A stretch of DNA of 64,000 nucleotides from JBDSKH01 sp050245915 (GTDB taxonomy: Bacteria; Actinomycetota; Actinomycetes; Actinomycetales; Microbacteriaceae). The translations under genes were made by a program, and so were the position numbers. The stretch covers positions 40,261-104,260 of the forward strand of contig JBFWWZ010000005.1 in NCBI GenBank assembly GCA_050245915.1. The letters run 5' to 3'. Within the stretch, counting starts at the first letter, position 1. Every line of letters begins with the position of its first letter. Under the pieces are notes generated by a model that ran no database searches, had not been told where the DNA came from, and worked only from the letters and a program-made list of their open reading frames with translations. Below are positions 1 through 7,275 of this stretch, piece after piece.

Positions 1-10
1 ACGCTAAACT

Positions 11-48
11 CAATAAACTCCAAATAAGCCCATATTTGGAAGTTATTG
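11..48. promoter_or_regulatory. Imperfect inverted repeat, putative autoregulatory operator
   Basis: Two 16-base arms (11-26 and 33-48) match at 14 of 16 positions around a 6-base spacer, and the inner 7 bases (CCAAATA / TATTTGG) pair perfectly. The repeat ends 16 bases before the TTG start of an HTH gene, and the sequence is AT-rich, unlike the rest of the window. It is inferred to be the operator bound by that HTH protein. Confidence 0.55.
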
Positions 49-63
49 AATTTAGGAGCCGAT

Positions 64-597
64 TTGTCGAAGGCATATGACGCCGTCGTCGATGAGTACG
101 AGAGTGCCGACCTGCTCACAACAGGGGACGTGGCTAAGCTGCTCGGAGTCTCACTCCAGCACGTGATCGACCTCTGCACGCGCGGCGATCTTCCTTACAC
201 AATGCGTGGCTCGCACCGACGAATTCGGCGCACAGACGTGGAGCGCTATCGAGCAGGAAGAACGCGACTGACGAGGGATCAACGACGGAGCATTTGGCTT
301 GCGCATGCTGTCGCGGGGACCATCGTCGAGCGCCCCCGTGAAGTGATTGCGCGCGCGCGTATAGATCTCGACCATTTGGAGTCGACACAGCGGCCAAACA
401 AGTGGACGCGCGAGTGGCGTCGACTCTTGGACGGGCCGACCGACGACGTCCTTCACGCGCTAACGTCTCCCTCGCAACGAAGCCGCGAGCTCCGTCAAAA
501 CTCTCCGTTTCTTCACGCTCTCGAGCCGGAGACTCGTCAGCAAATATTGATTGCCTTCTCCCACGACGACGTGGACCATGAAACGACCAGACCTTAG
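64..597 (+). CDS. Excisionase/MerR-like helix-turn-helix protein (antitoxin-like partner)
   Basis: The protein has 177 residues. Near the N-terminus (about residues 18-65) is a helix-turn-helix of the excisionase/HTH_17 type: LTTGDVAKLLGVS, then a basic SHRRIRR stretch. The C-terminal half is charged and has no motif I recognise. TTG at 64 is preferred because AGGAG lies 5 bases upstream; an upstream TTG at 46 in the same frame has no ribosome site. The next gene belongs to the DUF6036 nucleotidyltransferase family and overlaps this one by 20 bases. I recall this pair as recurring in actinobacteria as a toxin-antitoxin-like module, and that role is inference. GC content is visibly lower than in the flanking genes, suggesting recent transfer. 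Confidence 0.75.
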   Translation: MSKAYDAVVDEYESADLLTTGDVAKLLGVSLQHVIDLCTRGDLPYTMRGSHRRIRRTDVERYRAGRTRLTRDQRRSIWLAHAVAGTIVERPREVIARARIDLDHLESTQRPNKWTREWRRLLDGPTDDVLHALTSPSQRSRELRQNSPFLHALEPETRQQILIAFSHDDVDHETTRP

Positions 598-1055
598 GCA
601 CATCGCGCGAGCGATTTCGACGAAGACACCCTCCCAGACGAAGCCACACTGTCAAGAGAAGCTGACATCGCCTTCTGGGATGACCCGGACAACTCGACGT
701 CTGATCTCGTTGACGGCGCCCTCGGCGAATTATCTCCGTTCGACGCGACAAACGGCTACTGCGCCCAGGGGGTAAGCATCTCGACAGCAGATCTTCCCAG
801 AGGCTGGGAAGACAGGATGGTGCGCCTGCCCGGACAGGCAGACGACGAAACCCAGCTCTGGTGCCCTGAGGTTCACGATCTGGCCGTTTCGAAACTCTGT
901 GCCCACCGCGAGAAGGACTATGTGTACGTCGGTGCACTCATTCGCGCAAAGTTGGTGAAGCTTGAGACTCTCCACGAGCGCGCCCACCTGCTGGATTTGC
1001 CGCCAGCTGAGGTGAGAGCTGTTGTCCAGTGGCTGAACGGATGGAGGTCGGCTAC
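578..1055 (+). pseudogene. Broken DUF6036-type nucleotidyltransferase
   Basis: The gene starts at ATG 578 (MKRPDLRHIARA), overlapping the HTH gene. Family similarity then continues in a different frame from about 614: DEATLSREADIAFWDD, LVDGALGELSPFD, YCAQGVSIST, LPRGWEDRMV, and a C-terminal VHDLAVSKLCAHREKDY block. From memory of the family, about 15-20 residues are missing between the two pieces, including the IGSQ segment of the nucleotidyltransferase fold. This looks like an internal deletion with frame change, not a single-base error. The 3' end has no clear stop and runs into the antisense of the oxidoreductase gene. The protein should be inactive, leaving the HTH partner alone. Confidence 0.7.
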
Positions 1056-1065
1056 TAGAGGCGCT

Positions 1066-2022
1066 CTAGCTGTCCGCGACGCGCAGCACCAGCTTGCCGC
1101 GCGTGTGCCCGGACTCGATCGCCTCGTGCGCTGCGGCGGCATCCTCGAGGTCGAACACCCTGTCGATGAAGACCCGGATGTCGCCGGCATCGATCAGCCG
1201 CGAGATCACCGCCAGCGTGGTGCCGTCGGGTGCGACGCGGTAGCCGGTGGCGCGCACCCCGGCCGCGTTGGCATCCTGCATCATCGTCGGCCAGCTGCCG
1301 GTCGGGCCGTTCACGATCAGGCCACCCGGTCGCAGGGTCGCCAGCGACCGGGTCGCCGTGTCGTCGTGGACGTTGCCGATCAGATCGATGACGGCGTCGA
1401 CATCGGAGACCTGCGCCTCGAACGGTGCGGCCGTGTAGTCGATCACCTCCGCCGCGCCGAGGTCGCGCAGCCAGGAGGAGTTGCGCTGCGACGAGGTCGC
1501 GATCACGTGCGCTCCGAAGTACGACGCGAACTGAACGGCGAAATGCCCGACGCCGCCCGCCCCGGCGTGGATCAGCATCCGCTGCCCCTCGTGCGCCTTC
1601 GCGGTCTCGACCACCATGCCCCACGCGGTCAGCGCCGCCAGCGGCACCCCGGCCGCCTCGACATGCGACAGCGAGGCGGGCTTGCGCACCACGCTCATGG
1701 ATGTCGCGGAGACGAGCTCCGCATACGCCCCGCTCATGCGCGGCACCATCCCCATGCCGTACACCTCGGTACCGGGCTGGAACGGGTACGCCTCGTACGG
1801 CGCCTCCTCCACCACCCCGCTGAAATCGTTGCCGAGCACCGCCGGGAACGACCGGATGCCCGCGAACGCCCCCTTGCCGGCACGCGTCTTCGCGTCGATC
1901 GGGTTCACCCCCGCCGCCATCACGCGGATCAGCACCTCGGCGTTCACGCGCACCGGCCGGTCGATCTCGTTCAGCGTCAGCACGTCGGGACCCCCGGCCT
2001 CCGAGAACGTCATCGCTCGCAT
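1066..2022 (-). CDS. NADP-dependent quinone oxidoreductase (MDR superfamily)
   Basis: This 318-residue medium-chain dehydrogenase/reductase of the zinc-free quinone-oxidoreductase type should reduce quinones or enones with NADPH in the cytosol. A GroES-like N-terminal domain covers residues 1-115 (VLGNDFSGVV near 62-71). It is followed by a Rossmann domain with the nucleotide-binding motif AGAGGVGH at 153-160. The structural zinc cysteines of alcohol dehydrogenases are absent, as expected for this branch. The ATG lies 6 bases after TTTAAT, so the mRNA is probably leaderless. The gene is monocistronic and divergent from the next membrane-protein pair. The natural substrate cannot be read from the sequence. 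Confidence 0.85.
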   Translation of the reverse strand: MRAMTFSEAGGPDVLTLNEIDRPVRVNAEVLIRVMAAGVNPIDAKTRAGKGAFAGIRSFPAVLGNDFSGVVEEAPYEAYPFQPGTEVYGMGMVPRMSGAYAELVSATSMSVVRKPASLSHVEAAGVPLAALTAWGMVVETAKAHEGQRMLIHAGAGGVGHFAVQFASYFGAHVIATSSQRNSSWLRDLGAAEVIDYTAAPFEAQVSDVDAVIDLIGNVHDDTATRSLATLRPGGLIVNGPTGSWPTMMQDANAAGVRATGYRVAPDGTTLAVISRLIDAGDIRVFIDRVFDLEDAAAAHEAIESGHTRGKLVLRVADS

Positions 2023-2028
2023 GGCCCC

Positions 2029-2034
2029 ATTAAA
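2029..2034 (-). promoter_or_regulatory. -10 hexamer TTTAAT of the oxidoreductase gene
   Basis: TTTAAT on the minus strand ends 6 bases before the ATG at 2022, with no ribosome-binding site between them. Confidence 0.45.
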
Positions 2035-2078
2035 GGCGCGACGTGAGTCGGCGGTGTTACGCGCGCGTTATGAATGGA

Positions 2079-2084
2079 TAGCAT
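2079..2084 (+). promoter_or_regulatory. -10 hexamer TAGCAT of the Pr6Pr gene
   Basis: TAGCAT ends 7 bases before ATG 2092. This argues for that start over the in-frame ATG at 2074, which would lie inside the promoter. Confidence 0.5.
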
Positions 2085-2091
2085 TCGAGGC

Positions 2092-2781
2092 ATGCGCGGT
2101 CTCTTCATCGTCGTCCGTCTCGCCGGGGCCGCGCTCATCGCGGCAGCCATCGTCGGGCAGCTGATGCTCAGTCTCGGGGTGTGGGCCGGGCTGGGGATCA
2201 CGAACCCGGCGACGCAGCTGGTGAACTTCTTCAGCTTCTTCACTATCGACTCCAACGTGCTGACCGTCGCGGTCTTCCTCATCGGCGCGGTCCTGCTCAT
2301 CCGCGGCTCCGGCGACGACCCCGGCTGGTTCGCGGTACTGCGCGCCGGCACCACCGCCTACATGGCCACCACCGGGATCGTCTACAACGTCCTGCTGCGC
2401 GGCATCGAGCTGCCGCAGGGATCCACGTTGCCCTGGTCGAACGAGGTGCTGCACGTCGTCGGGCCCATCCTGATGGTGCTCGACTGGCTGCTCGCGCCCG
2501 GTCGCCGGCACCTGCAGTGGACGCACATCTGGGCGATCATCGCGTTCCCGCTGGTGTGGGGCGTCTACACGATGATCCGCGGCCCGCTGACCTTCGATGC
2601 GGTGACCGGCAAGGACTATTGGTACCCGTACCCGTTCCTGAACCCGAACATCGCGCCGGAGGGTTACGTGTCCGTGGCGTTCTACATCGTCCTGATCGCA
2701 GCGATCATCGGAGGCGTCGGGGCGCTCGTCATCTGGGTCAGCCGCCGCGGCGAGCGCTGGCCCCTGCCCGCGCGACCGTGA
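2092..2781 (+). CDS. Pr6Pr family membrane protein
   Basis: The protein has 229 residues with about six hydrophobic segments. It matches the Pr6Pr group (FAR-17a/AIG1-like fold): NFFSFFTIDSNVLT early on, VLHVVGPILMVLDWLL in the middle and GVYTMIRGPL towards the end. Its function is unknown; related eukaryotic proteins hydrolyse fatty-acid esters of hydroxy fatty acids, but no activity can be assigned here. The start at 2092 is chosen from the leaderless spacing. Its TGA overlaps the GTG of the following DUF998 gene by 4 bases, so the two membrane proteins are probably translated together. Confidence 0.75.
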   Translation: MRGLFIVVRLAGAALIAAAIVGQLMLSLGVWAGLGITNPATQLVNFFSFFTIDSNVLTVAVFLIGAVLLIRGSGDDPGWFAVLRAGTTAYMATTGIVYNVLLRGIELPQGSTLPWSNEVLHVVGPILMVLDWLLAPGRRHLQWTHIWAIIAFPLVWGVYTMIRGPLTFDAVTGKDYWYPYPFLNPNIAPEGYVSVAFYIVLIAAIIGGVGALVIWVSRRGERWPLPARP

Positions 2782-3530
2782 GCCGCGTGCTCGCCGCTGC
2801 CGGCATCCTGTGCGTCGCCGCGGCGCTCACGATCATCTGGGCGGCGCGGCTGACGATCCCCCGCGACCTGTACGTCAGCGAGCTCGGAGCGACCGGCATG
2901 CCGACGGCGCAGGCGTTCCAGGTCGCGTTGGTGCTCATCGTCGTCGGAGGGGTGGCGATCGGCTGGGCGGGGCGCCGCATCCGCAGCCGCCCCCGCATCC
3001 TGAACCTCTGGTCGCCGTCGATGACGCTCTTCGTGTCGTGCGGGTTCTTCCTGATCGCGTCGCAGGTGACCTGCACGCCCGGCTGCCCGGTGCCGTACGG
3101 GCCGGGGTTCACCTGGCCGGACTTCATCCACACCACGGCTGCGGTGATCGCGTTCGCGGCGGCGGTGCTGACCATCCTGCAGTGCGCGTTCGCGGTCGGG
3201 CACCGGATGCTGCGCCTGTTCTCCCTGATCGCCGCGATCGCGGTGGCGGTCATCGCCGGCGCTGGGGGACTGATGTCGCTGCTCGACTTCTACGCCACCA
3301 TCGGCAGCCGGCTCGAATTCGTCGCCACCACGATCGGTCTCGCGTGGATCCTGGTGTTCGGTCTGGTGCTACTTCGTGCGCCGGAGCGCGACGAGCAGCT
3401 CTTCCGCGAGCACCACGAGCCGGTGGATCTCGTTCTCGTCCCGGTCGACCCACCGGCACTCCGGGTCGGCGTGCACCGGGACGAAGTCGTCGTGCCGCTC
3501 CCAGACGACGAGCGTCCGCTCCGCGCCTAG
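2778..3530 (+). CDS. DUF998-like membrane protein with an unusual C-terminal tail
   Basis: The protein has 250 residues and about six membrane segments. Features typical of DUF998 are an early RDLYVSELGATGMP loop, CTPGCPVPYG between segments, and FTWPDFIHTTAAV. The GTG start overlaps the preceding stop (GTGA). The last membrane segment ends near residue 198 (VFGLVLLRAPERD). The remaining 50 or so residues are hydrophilic and lie entirely over the 3' end of the convergent YqaJ gene, for a 162-base overlap. DUF998 proteins are usually about 200-215 residues, so this tail looks like read-through into antisense sequence after loss of an earlier stop. The function of the family is unknown. Confidence 0.65.
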   Translation: MSRVLAAAGILCVAAALTIIWAARLTIPRDLYVSELGATGMPTAQAFQVALVLIVVGGVAIGWAGRRIRSRPRILNLWSPSMTLFVSCGFFLIASQVTCTPGCPVPYGPGFTWPDFIHTTAAVIAFAAAVLTILQCAFAVGHRMLRLFSLIAAIAVAVIAGAGGLMSLLDFYATIGSRLEFVATTIGLAWILVFGLVLLRAPERDEQLFREHHEPVDLVLVPVDPPALRVGVHRDEVVVPLPDDERPLRA

Positions 3531-4055
3531 CACGTACTGCTGCCACCAGACCTGCCGCAGATAGTGCCGGGGGATGCCGCGCCAGGCGTGCGCGGTCGTC
3601 TTGATCTCGCAGAGCTCCAGGATGCCGTTCCGCTCCCGCAGGCCATCGGGCGTCGCGAGGTGGTCGCGATTGCCGTCCGCATGGAACAGCGCGCCGGAGT
3701 GCCGCATCCCGTACACCGAGTTCGCCCACCGCCCGATGTGCGGCTCGCGCAGCAGCCCGTGATCGGTGTACTGGTTGCCGCGGAAGTTGGTGCCGAGCAG
3801 CTTCTCCATCGCGACCTTCTGCACGGCGCGGGAGTTCGCCAGCCGGGCGGCGTCGGTCGCGGTGACCCCGCGGGATCGCGCGCGCAGCCAGGCGAACTTG
3901 TCGGTGCCGTCGACGACGATGCGCTGCTGCCACGGGACCGGCGGCTCCTCGAAGAGCGAGAGCGTCGGCTGCAGGATCGTCACCGGTCCATCATGCGTCA
4001 CCACACCGTCATCGGCGGTCTCGGTGCCTTCTTGCGTGTCGTACAGCAGGTTCAT
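3369..4055 (-). CDS. YqaJ-type recombinase/exonuclease domain protein
   Basis: This 228-residue protein has the YqaJ viral-recombinase nuclease layout (PD-(D/E)XK fold). GVTATDAARLA is at 63-73, an Asp is at 137, the E-I-K metal/catalytic motif is at 150-152 and YLRQVWWQQYVLG is at 165-177. Relatives are phage alkaline exonucleases that resect double-stranded DNA for annealing-type recombination. No annealing protein, phage gene or recombinase lies nearby, so this is a solitary chromosomal copy. The start is the ATG in MNLLYD; there is no clear Shine-Dalgarno sequence. Its 3' end overlaps the convergent DUF998 gene, and its 5' end is divergent from the two-component operon. Confidence 0.75.
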   Translation of the reverse strand: MNLLYDTQEGTETADDGVVTHDGPVTILQPTLSLFEEPPVPWQQRIVVDGTDKFAWLRARSRGVTATDAARLANSRAVQKVAMEKLLGTNFRGNQYTDHGLLREPHIGRWANSVYGMRHSGALFHADGNRDHLATPDGLRERNGILELCEIKTTAHAWRGIPRHYLRQVWWQQYVLGAERTLVVWERHDDFVPVHADPECRWVDRDENEIHRLVVLAEELLVALRRTK

Positions 4056-4079
4056 AGGGAAGGGGAGTGAAGTCGGGGC

Positions 4080-4817
4080 GTGACCTTGACGCCCGCACAG
4101 CCGTCCCGACTGACTCACCCGGACGGCAGCCCGATCCGCGCCCTCGTCGTCGACGACGAGGTGTCGCTCGGCGACCTGCTGCAGATGGCGTTGCGCTACG
4201 AGGGATGGGACGTGAAGACCGCCGTCGAGGGCCACCAGGCGCTGACCCTCGCGCGCCAGTTCAAGCCCGACGTGATCGTGCTCGACGTGATGCTGCCCGA
4301 CCTCGACGGCATGAGCGTGCTGCACCGGCTGCGCGCCGACGGCAACGACACCCCCGTGCTGTTCCTGACCGCGAAGGACTCCGTCGACGACCGGATCGCC
4401 GGGCTGACGAGCGGGGGCGACGACTACGTCACCAAGCCGTTCTCTCTCGAGGAGGTGGTGGCGCGGCTGCGCGGGCTGATCCGCCGCAGCGCCCAGGTGG
4501 TCAGCGACGCCGTCGACCCGGAGCTGCGGGTCGGCGACCTGGTGCTCAACGAGGAGAGCTACGAGGTCACGCGCGCCGGCGTGCCGATCGAGCTGACCGC
4601 GACCGAGTTCGAGCTGCTGCGGTACCTGATGCGCAACCCTCGCCGGGTGCTCAGCAAGGCGCAGATCCTCGACCGGGTGTGGTCGTACGACTTCGGCGGG
4701 CGATCGAGCATCGTCGAGATCTACATCTCTTATCTGCGCAAGAAGATCGATACCGACGCGGCGCCGATGATCCACACGGTGCGCGGGGTCGGCTACCTGA
4801 TCAAGCCCGCCGGCTGA
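4080..4817 (+). CDS. OmpR/PhoB-family response regulator
   Basis: The 245-residue protein has a receiver domain (about 20-135) and a winged-helix DNA-binding domain (about 145-243). Receiver residues are complete: acidic pair D25-D26, phospho-acceptor D69 in VIVLDVMLPD, T97, Y116 and K119. The effector domain carries the ELTATEFELLRYL and SIVEIYISYLRKKID segments of PhoB-type wings. Translation starts at GTG. The cognate histidine kinase follows after 2 bases, so both should be co-transcribed. It resembles the actinobacterial TcrA/TrcR/MprA group, but the signal and regulon cannot be deduced. Confidence 0.92.
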   Translation: MTLTPAQPSRLTHPDGSPIRALVVDDEVSLGDLLQMALRYEGWDVKTAVEGHQALTLARQFKPDVIVLDVMLPDLDGMSVLHRLRADGNDTPVLFLTAKDSVDDRIAGLTSGGDDYVTKPFSLEEVVARLRGLIRRSAQVVSDAVDPELRVGDLVLNEESYEVTRAGVPIELTATEFELLRYLMRNPRRVLSKAQILDRVWSYDFGGRSSIVEIYISYLRKKIDTDAAPMIHTVRGVGYLIKPAG

Positions 4818-4819
4818 CG

Positions 4820-6229
4820 ATGGGTCGCCCCTGGTCGCTGCAGCGGCGGCTGGTCGTCGCCCTGGTGGCGCTGCTCGCCGTGGTCAGCGTGATCGTCGGC
4901 GGCGTGAGCGTGCTCGCGCTGCGGGAGAACCTCATCCAGCGACTCGATCAGCAGGTCAACGCCGAGCTGCGTTTCGTGGAGGACGTGCTGACCGGCAACC
5001 CCGGTCAGCCGGGCGATCCGAACGGCGCACGCACCTCGGTGCGGATGGTGGTCGCCGGCGGCGAGGTGGTGTTCGCCGAGTACGTGGATGAGGACCGCGA
5101 GTCCGCCCGGCTGAGCGAGCGGCAGCAGCAGCAGCTTCTCGCGGGGGCGCAGGGTCAGCGGGCGACGACGGTGTCGCTCGACGGGTTGGGAGAGTTCCGC
5201 GTGGCGATGCAGCAGCGCGGCGGGGTGAGCTGGACGGTGGGGCTCTCGACCAGAGACGTCGACGAGACCACCGCGAACCTCGTTCTCATCTTCGGGCTGG
5301 TGGCGCTGGCCGCGCTCGCGGTCGCCGCGGTCGCGGGCTCCTTCGTCGTGCGGGTGGCGCTGAGGCCGCTCGGGCGGGTGGCCGCCACCGCGACCCGCGT
5401 CTCCGAGCTCCCGCTCGACAAGGGCGAGGTCGCGCTCGCCGAACGCGTCGACGTCGCCGACACCGATCCGCGCACCGAGGTCGGCCAGGTCGGCGCGGCG
5501 TTCAACAGGATGCTGGGGCACGTCGAGGATGCGCTCGTCGCCCGCCAGCGCAGCGAAGACCGGGTGCGCCAGTTCGTCGCCGACGCCTCGCATGAGCTGC
5601 GCACGCCGCTCGCCTCGATCCGCGGGTACTCGGAGCTGACCCGCCGCGGCCACCACAAGCTCCCGGAGGATGTCACCCGGGCGCTGGGGCGCATCGAGTC
5701 GGAGTCGGTGCGCATGACATCCCTCGTCGAGGACCTGCTGCTGCTCGCCCGCCTCGACGCCGGCCGGGAGCTGGTGCTGAGCGAGGTGGATCTGGTGCCG
5801 TTGGCCGTCGACGCGGTCTCGGATGCCCACGCGGCATCCCCGGATCACGAGTGGAGTCTCGACGCTCCGGAGACCCCGGTCATCGTGAGGGGCGACGGCG
5901 GGCGGCTGCACCAGGTGCTGGCGAACCTGCTGGCGAACGCACGGGTCCACACGCCCGAGGGCACGCACGTCGAGGTGGGGCTCTCCGTCGACCAGGGTTT
6001 CGCCGTGCTCACGGTGCAGGATGACGGGCCCGGCATCAGCCCGGACCTGCAGGCGGTGCTGTTCGAGCGTTTCGCCCGCGGCGACGGGTCGCGCGCCCGC
6101 AAGACCGGATCGACGGGGCTGGGGCTCGCGATCGTCGCCGCCGTCGTCGAGGGGCACGGGGGCACGGTCGCGGTGGAGAGTGCGCCGGGGCGCACGGTGT
6201 TCACGGTGCGGCTGCCGCGGGCCTCCTGA
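4820..6229 (+). CDS. Membrane sensor histidine kinase
   Basis: The kinase has 469 residues. Membrane helices at about 11-34 and 154-180 flank an extracytoplasmic sensor region of about 120 residues. A HAMP linker follows (about 181-240). The HisKA domain has the phospho-accepting H258 in ADASHELRTPLASIRGYSE. The HATPase domain has the N-box asparagines N369/N373, the DDGPGI G1 box and a GSTGLGLAIV G2 box. It should phosphorylate the upstream response regulator, from which it is separated by 2 bases. The extracytoplasmic region has no recognisable ligand-binding domain, so the stimulus is unknown. Confidence 0.92.
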   Translation: MGRPWSLQRRLVVALVALLAVVSVIVGGVSVLALRENLIQRLDQQVNAELRFVEDVLTGNPGQPGDPNGARTSVRMVVAGGEVVFAEYVDEDRESARLSERQQQQLLAGAQGQRATTVSLDGLGEFRVAMQQRGGVSWTVGLSTRDVDETTANLVLIFGLVALAALAVAAVAGSFVVRVALRPLGRVAATATRVSELPLDKGEVALAERVDVADTDPRTEVGQVGAAFNRMLGHVEDALVARQRSEDRVRQFVADASHELRTPLASIRGYSELTRRGHHKLPEDVTRALGRIESESVRMTSLVEDLLLLARLDAGRELVLSEVDLVPLAVDAVSDAHAASPDHEWSLDAPETPVIVRGDGGRLHQVLANLLANARVHTPEGTHVEVGLSVDQGFAVLTVQDDGPGISPDLQAVLFERFARGDGSRARKTGSTGLGLAIVAAVVEGHGGTVAVESAPGRTVFTVRLPRAS

Positions 6230-6293
6230 TCCCACGAGAGGCCGATTCCCGAGGAAGATCCGACGTCGCACCCGCAGGACGTGGCCGTTCGCG

Positions 6294-6299
6294 CAGAAT
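6294..6299 (+). promoter_or_regulatory. -10 hexamer CAGAAT of the 47-residue membrane protein gene
   Basis: CAGAAT ends 6 bases before ATG 6306. The same hexamer and spacing precede the DUF3105 gene on the other strand. Confidence 0.4.
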
Positions 6300-6305
6300 G
6301 GACGC

Positions 6306-6449
6306 ATGGACTGGACCCTCCCGGCGACGATCGTGCTGGTGGTCGGTGCCTCGATCGGTGCGCTGGTGCTGCAGCGGTGGTCGCTCAATCGCGCGATCCG
6401 CAAGAAGGCCGAGAAGGACGCCGAGCTGCTGCGAGACGAGGAGCAGTAG
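6306..6449 (+). CDS. Small single-span membrane protein, unknown function
   Basis: The 47-residue protein has one N-terminal membrane helix (about 5-22, TLPATIVLVVGASIGALVL). A highly charged tail rich in Lys, Glu and Asp follows (NRAIRKKAEKDAELLRDEEQ). The charge pattern suggests an N-out/C-in anchor with a short cytosolic helix. A CAGAAT hexamer 6 bases upstream supports leaderless expression. I do not recognise a family. It sits alone between the histidine kinase and the ribosomal protein promoter. Confidence 0.55.
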   Translation: MDWTLPATIVLVVGASIGALVLQRWSLNRAIRKKAEKDAELLRDEEQ

Positions 6450-6451
6450 AG

Positions 6452-6514
6452 GATCCACACGGCAGCGGCGGCTCGACCGCAATGGCAGCACGAGGGCTCG
6501 AATCCGTGTGGATC
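6452..6514 (+). terminator. Inverted repeat after the small membrane gene, possible terminator
   Basis: GATCCACACGG (6452-6462) and CCGTGTGGATC (6504-6514) are exact complements around a 41-base loop. No T-run follows, so termination is only a guess. Confidence 0.3.
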
Positions 6515-6547
6515 ATGTACCGCTCGCCGGTTCGGGGCAGCGCCGGT

Positions 6548-6576
6548 TTGCGGCGGCCCCGATCCTCACGTATCCT
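6548..6576 (+). promoter_or_regulatory. Promoter of rplJ-rplL
   Basis: A -35 box TTGCGG (6548-6553) and a -10 box TATCCT (6571-6576) are separated by 17 bases. They lie about 140 bases upstream of rplJ, leaving room for the L10 leader. Confidence 0.65.
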
Positions 6577-6582
6577 TTCCGA

Positions 6583-6690
6583 GGCCTTAGACCGCCGGTC
6601 TTCGCAGCAATGCGGATGTAAAAACCCAGCGCAGGTGTTTCGAAGTTCCACTCTTGTGAAGCTCCGTGCATTCTGCGCGGAGCTTTTTTC
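6583..6690 (+). ncRNA. Ribosomal protein L10 leader with attenuator hairpin
   Basis: The 5' untranslated region has the layout of the L10 leader: a GACCGCCGGTC hairpin, the conserved CAGCGCAGGTG element and a terminal stem. Leaders of this class bind the L10-(L12)n complex to repress its own synthesis. The last stem, AAGCTCCG / CGGAGCTT (6659-6666 and 6678-6685), is followed by a run of six T (6684-6689). It is therefore a complete intrinsic terminator 26 bases before rplJ. Feedback through premature termination is inferred from this arrangement. Confidence 0.75.
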
Positions 6691-6715
6691 ATAGGTCACA
6701 AGAGGAAGAGAACCC

Positions 6716-7231
6716 ATGGCGAACAAGGAAGCAACCGTCGCCGAGCTCGCGGAGTCGTTCCGCAGCTCGAACGCCGTCCTGCTCACCGAGTACCGCGGTC
6801 TCACGGTCGCGCAGCTGAAGCAGCTGCGGCAGTCGATCAGCGAGCACGCGAGCTACGCCGTGGTGAAGAACACGCTCACCAAGATCGCGGCGAACGAGGC
6901 TGGCATCAGCTCGTTCGACGACCAGCTGGTCGGACCCTCCGCGATCGCGTTCGTGCACGGCGACACCGTCGCCGTCGCGAAGGCTCTGCGTGACTTCTCC
7001 AAGGCGAACCCTCTGCTCGTGGTGAAGGGCGGCTACTTCGATGGCGCCCCGCTCTCCGCGACGGAGGTAGGCAAGCTCGCCGACCTCGAGTCCCGTGAGG
7101 TGCTGCTGGCCAAGCTGGCCGGCGCCTTCAAGGCCTCGCTGTTCGGAGCCGCCTACATGTTCAACGCGCCCCTGTCGCAGGCCGTCCGCACGGTCGACGC
7201 ACTGCGCGCGAAGAAGGAGTCCGAGGCGTAA
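6716..7231 (+). CDS. rplJ: 50S ribosomal protein L10
   Basis: The 171-residue protein anchors L7/L12 dimers to 23S rRNA at the base of the ribosomal stalk. The N-terminal rRNA-binding domain is recognisable (AVLLTEYRGLTVAQLKQLR, then VVKNTLTKIA). The C-terminal helix, which carries the L12 dimers, ends in SQAVRTVDALRAKKESEA. An AAGAGGAAGAG ribosome site precedes the ATG. rplL follows after 44 bases in the usual order. Expression is probably feedback-controlled by the leader just upstream. rplK and rplA are not adjacent. Confidence 0.97.
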   Translation: MANKEATVAELAESFRSSNAVLLTEYRGLTVAQLKQLRQSISEHASYAVVKNTLTKIAANEAGISSFDDQLVGPSAIAFVHGDTVAVAKALRDFSKANPLLVVKGGYFDGAPLSATEVGKLADLESREVLLAKLAGAFKASLFGAAYMFNAPLSQAVRTVDALRAKKESEA

Positions 7232-7275
7232 TCGCGCACTCGGATTGAGACACAGAGAAAGAAAAGGAGTCAGAG

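Noticed and set aside
817..2046. A continuous 409-codon plus-strand frame joining the nucleotidyltransferase remnant to further sequence
   Set aside because: Beyond about 1055 it is the antisense of the quinone oxidoreductase, with low-complexity Arg/His/Gly content. The real similarity ends at the remnant.
6452..6514. tRNA-like stretch with GGCTCGAATCC and complementary outer ends
   Set aside because: The T-arm does not pair, there is no anticodon arm, and the outer complementarity is 11 bases around a 41-base loop. It is kept only as a possible terminator.
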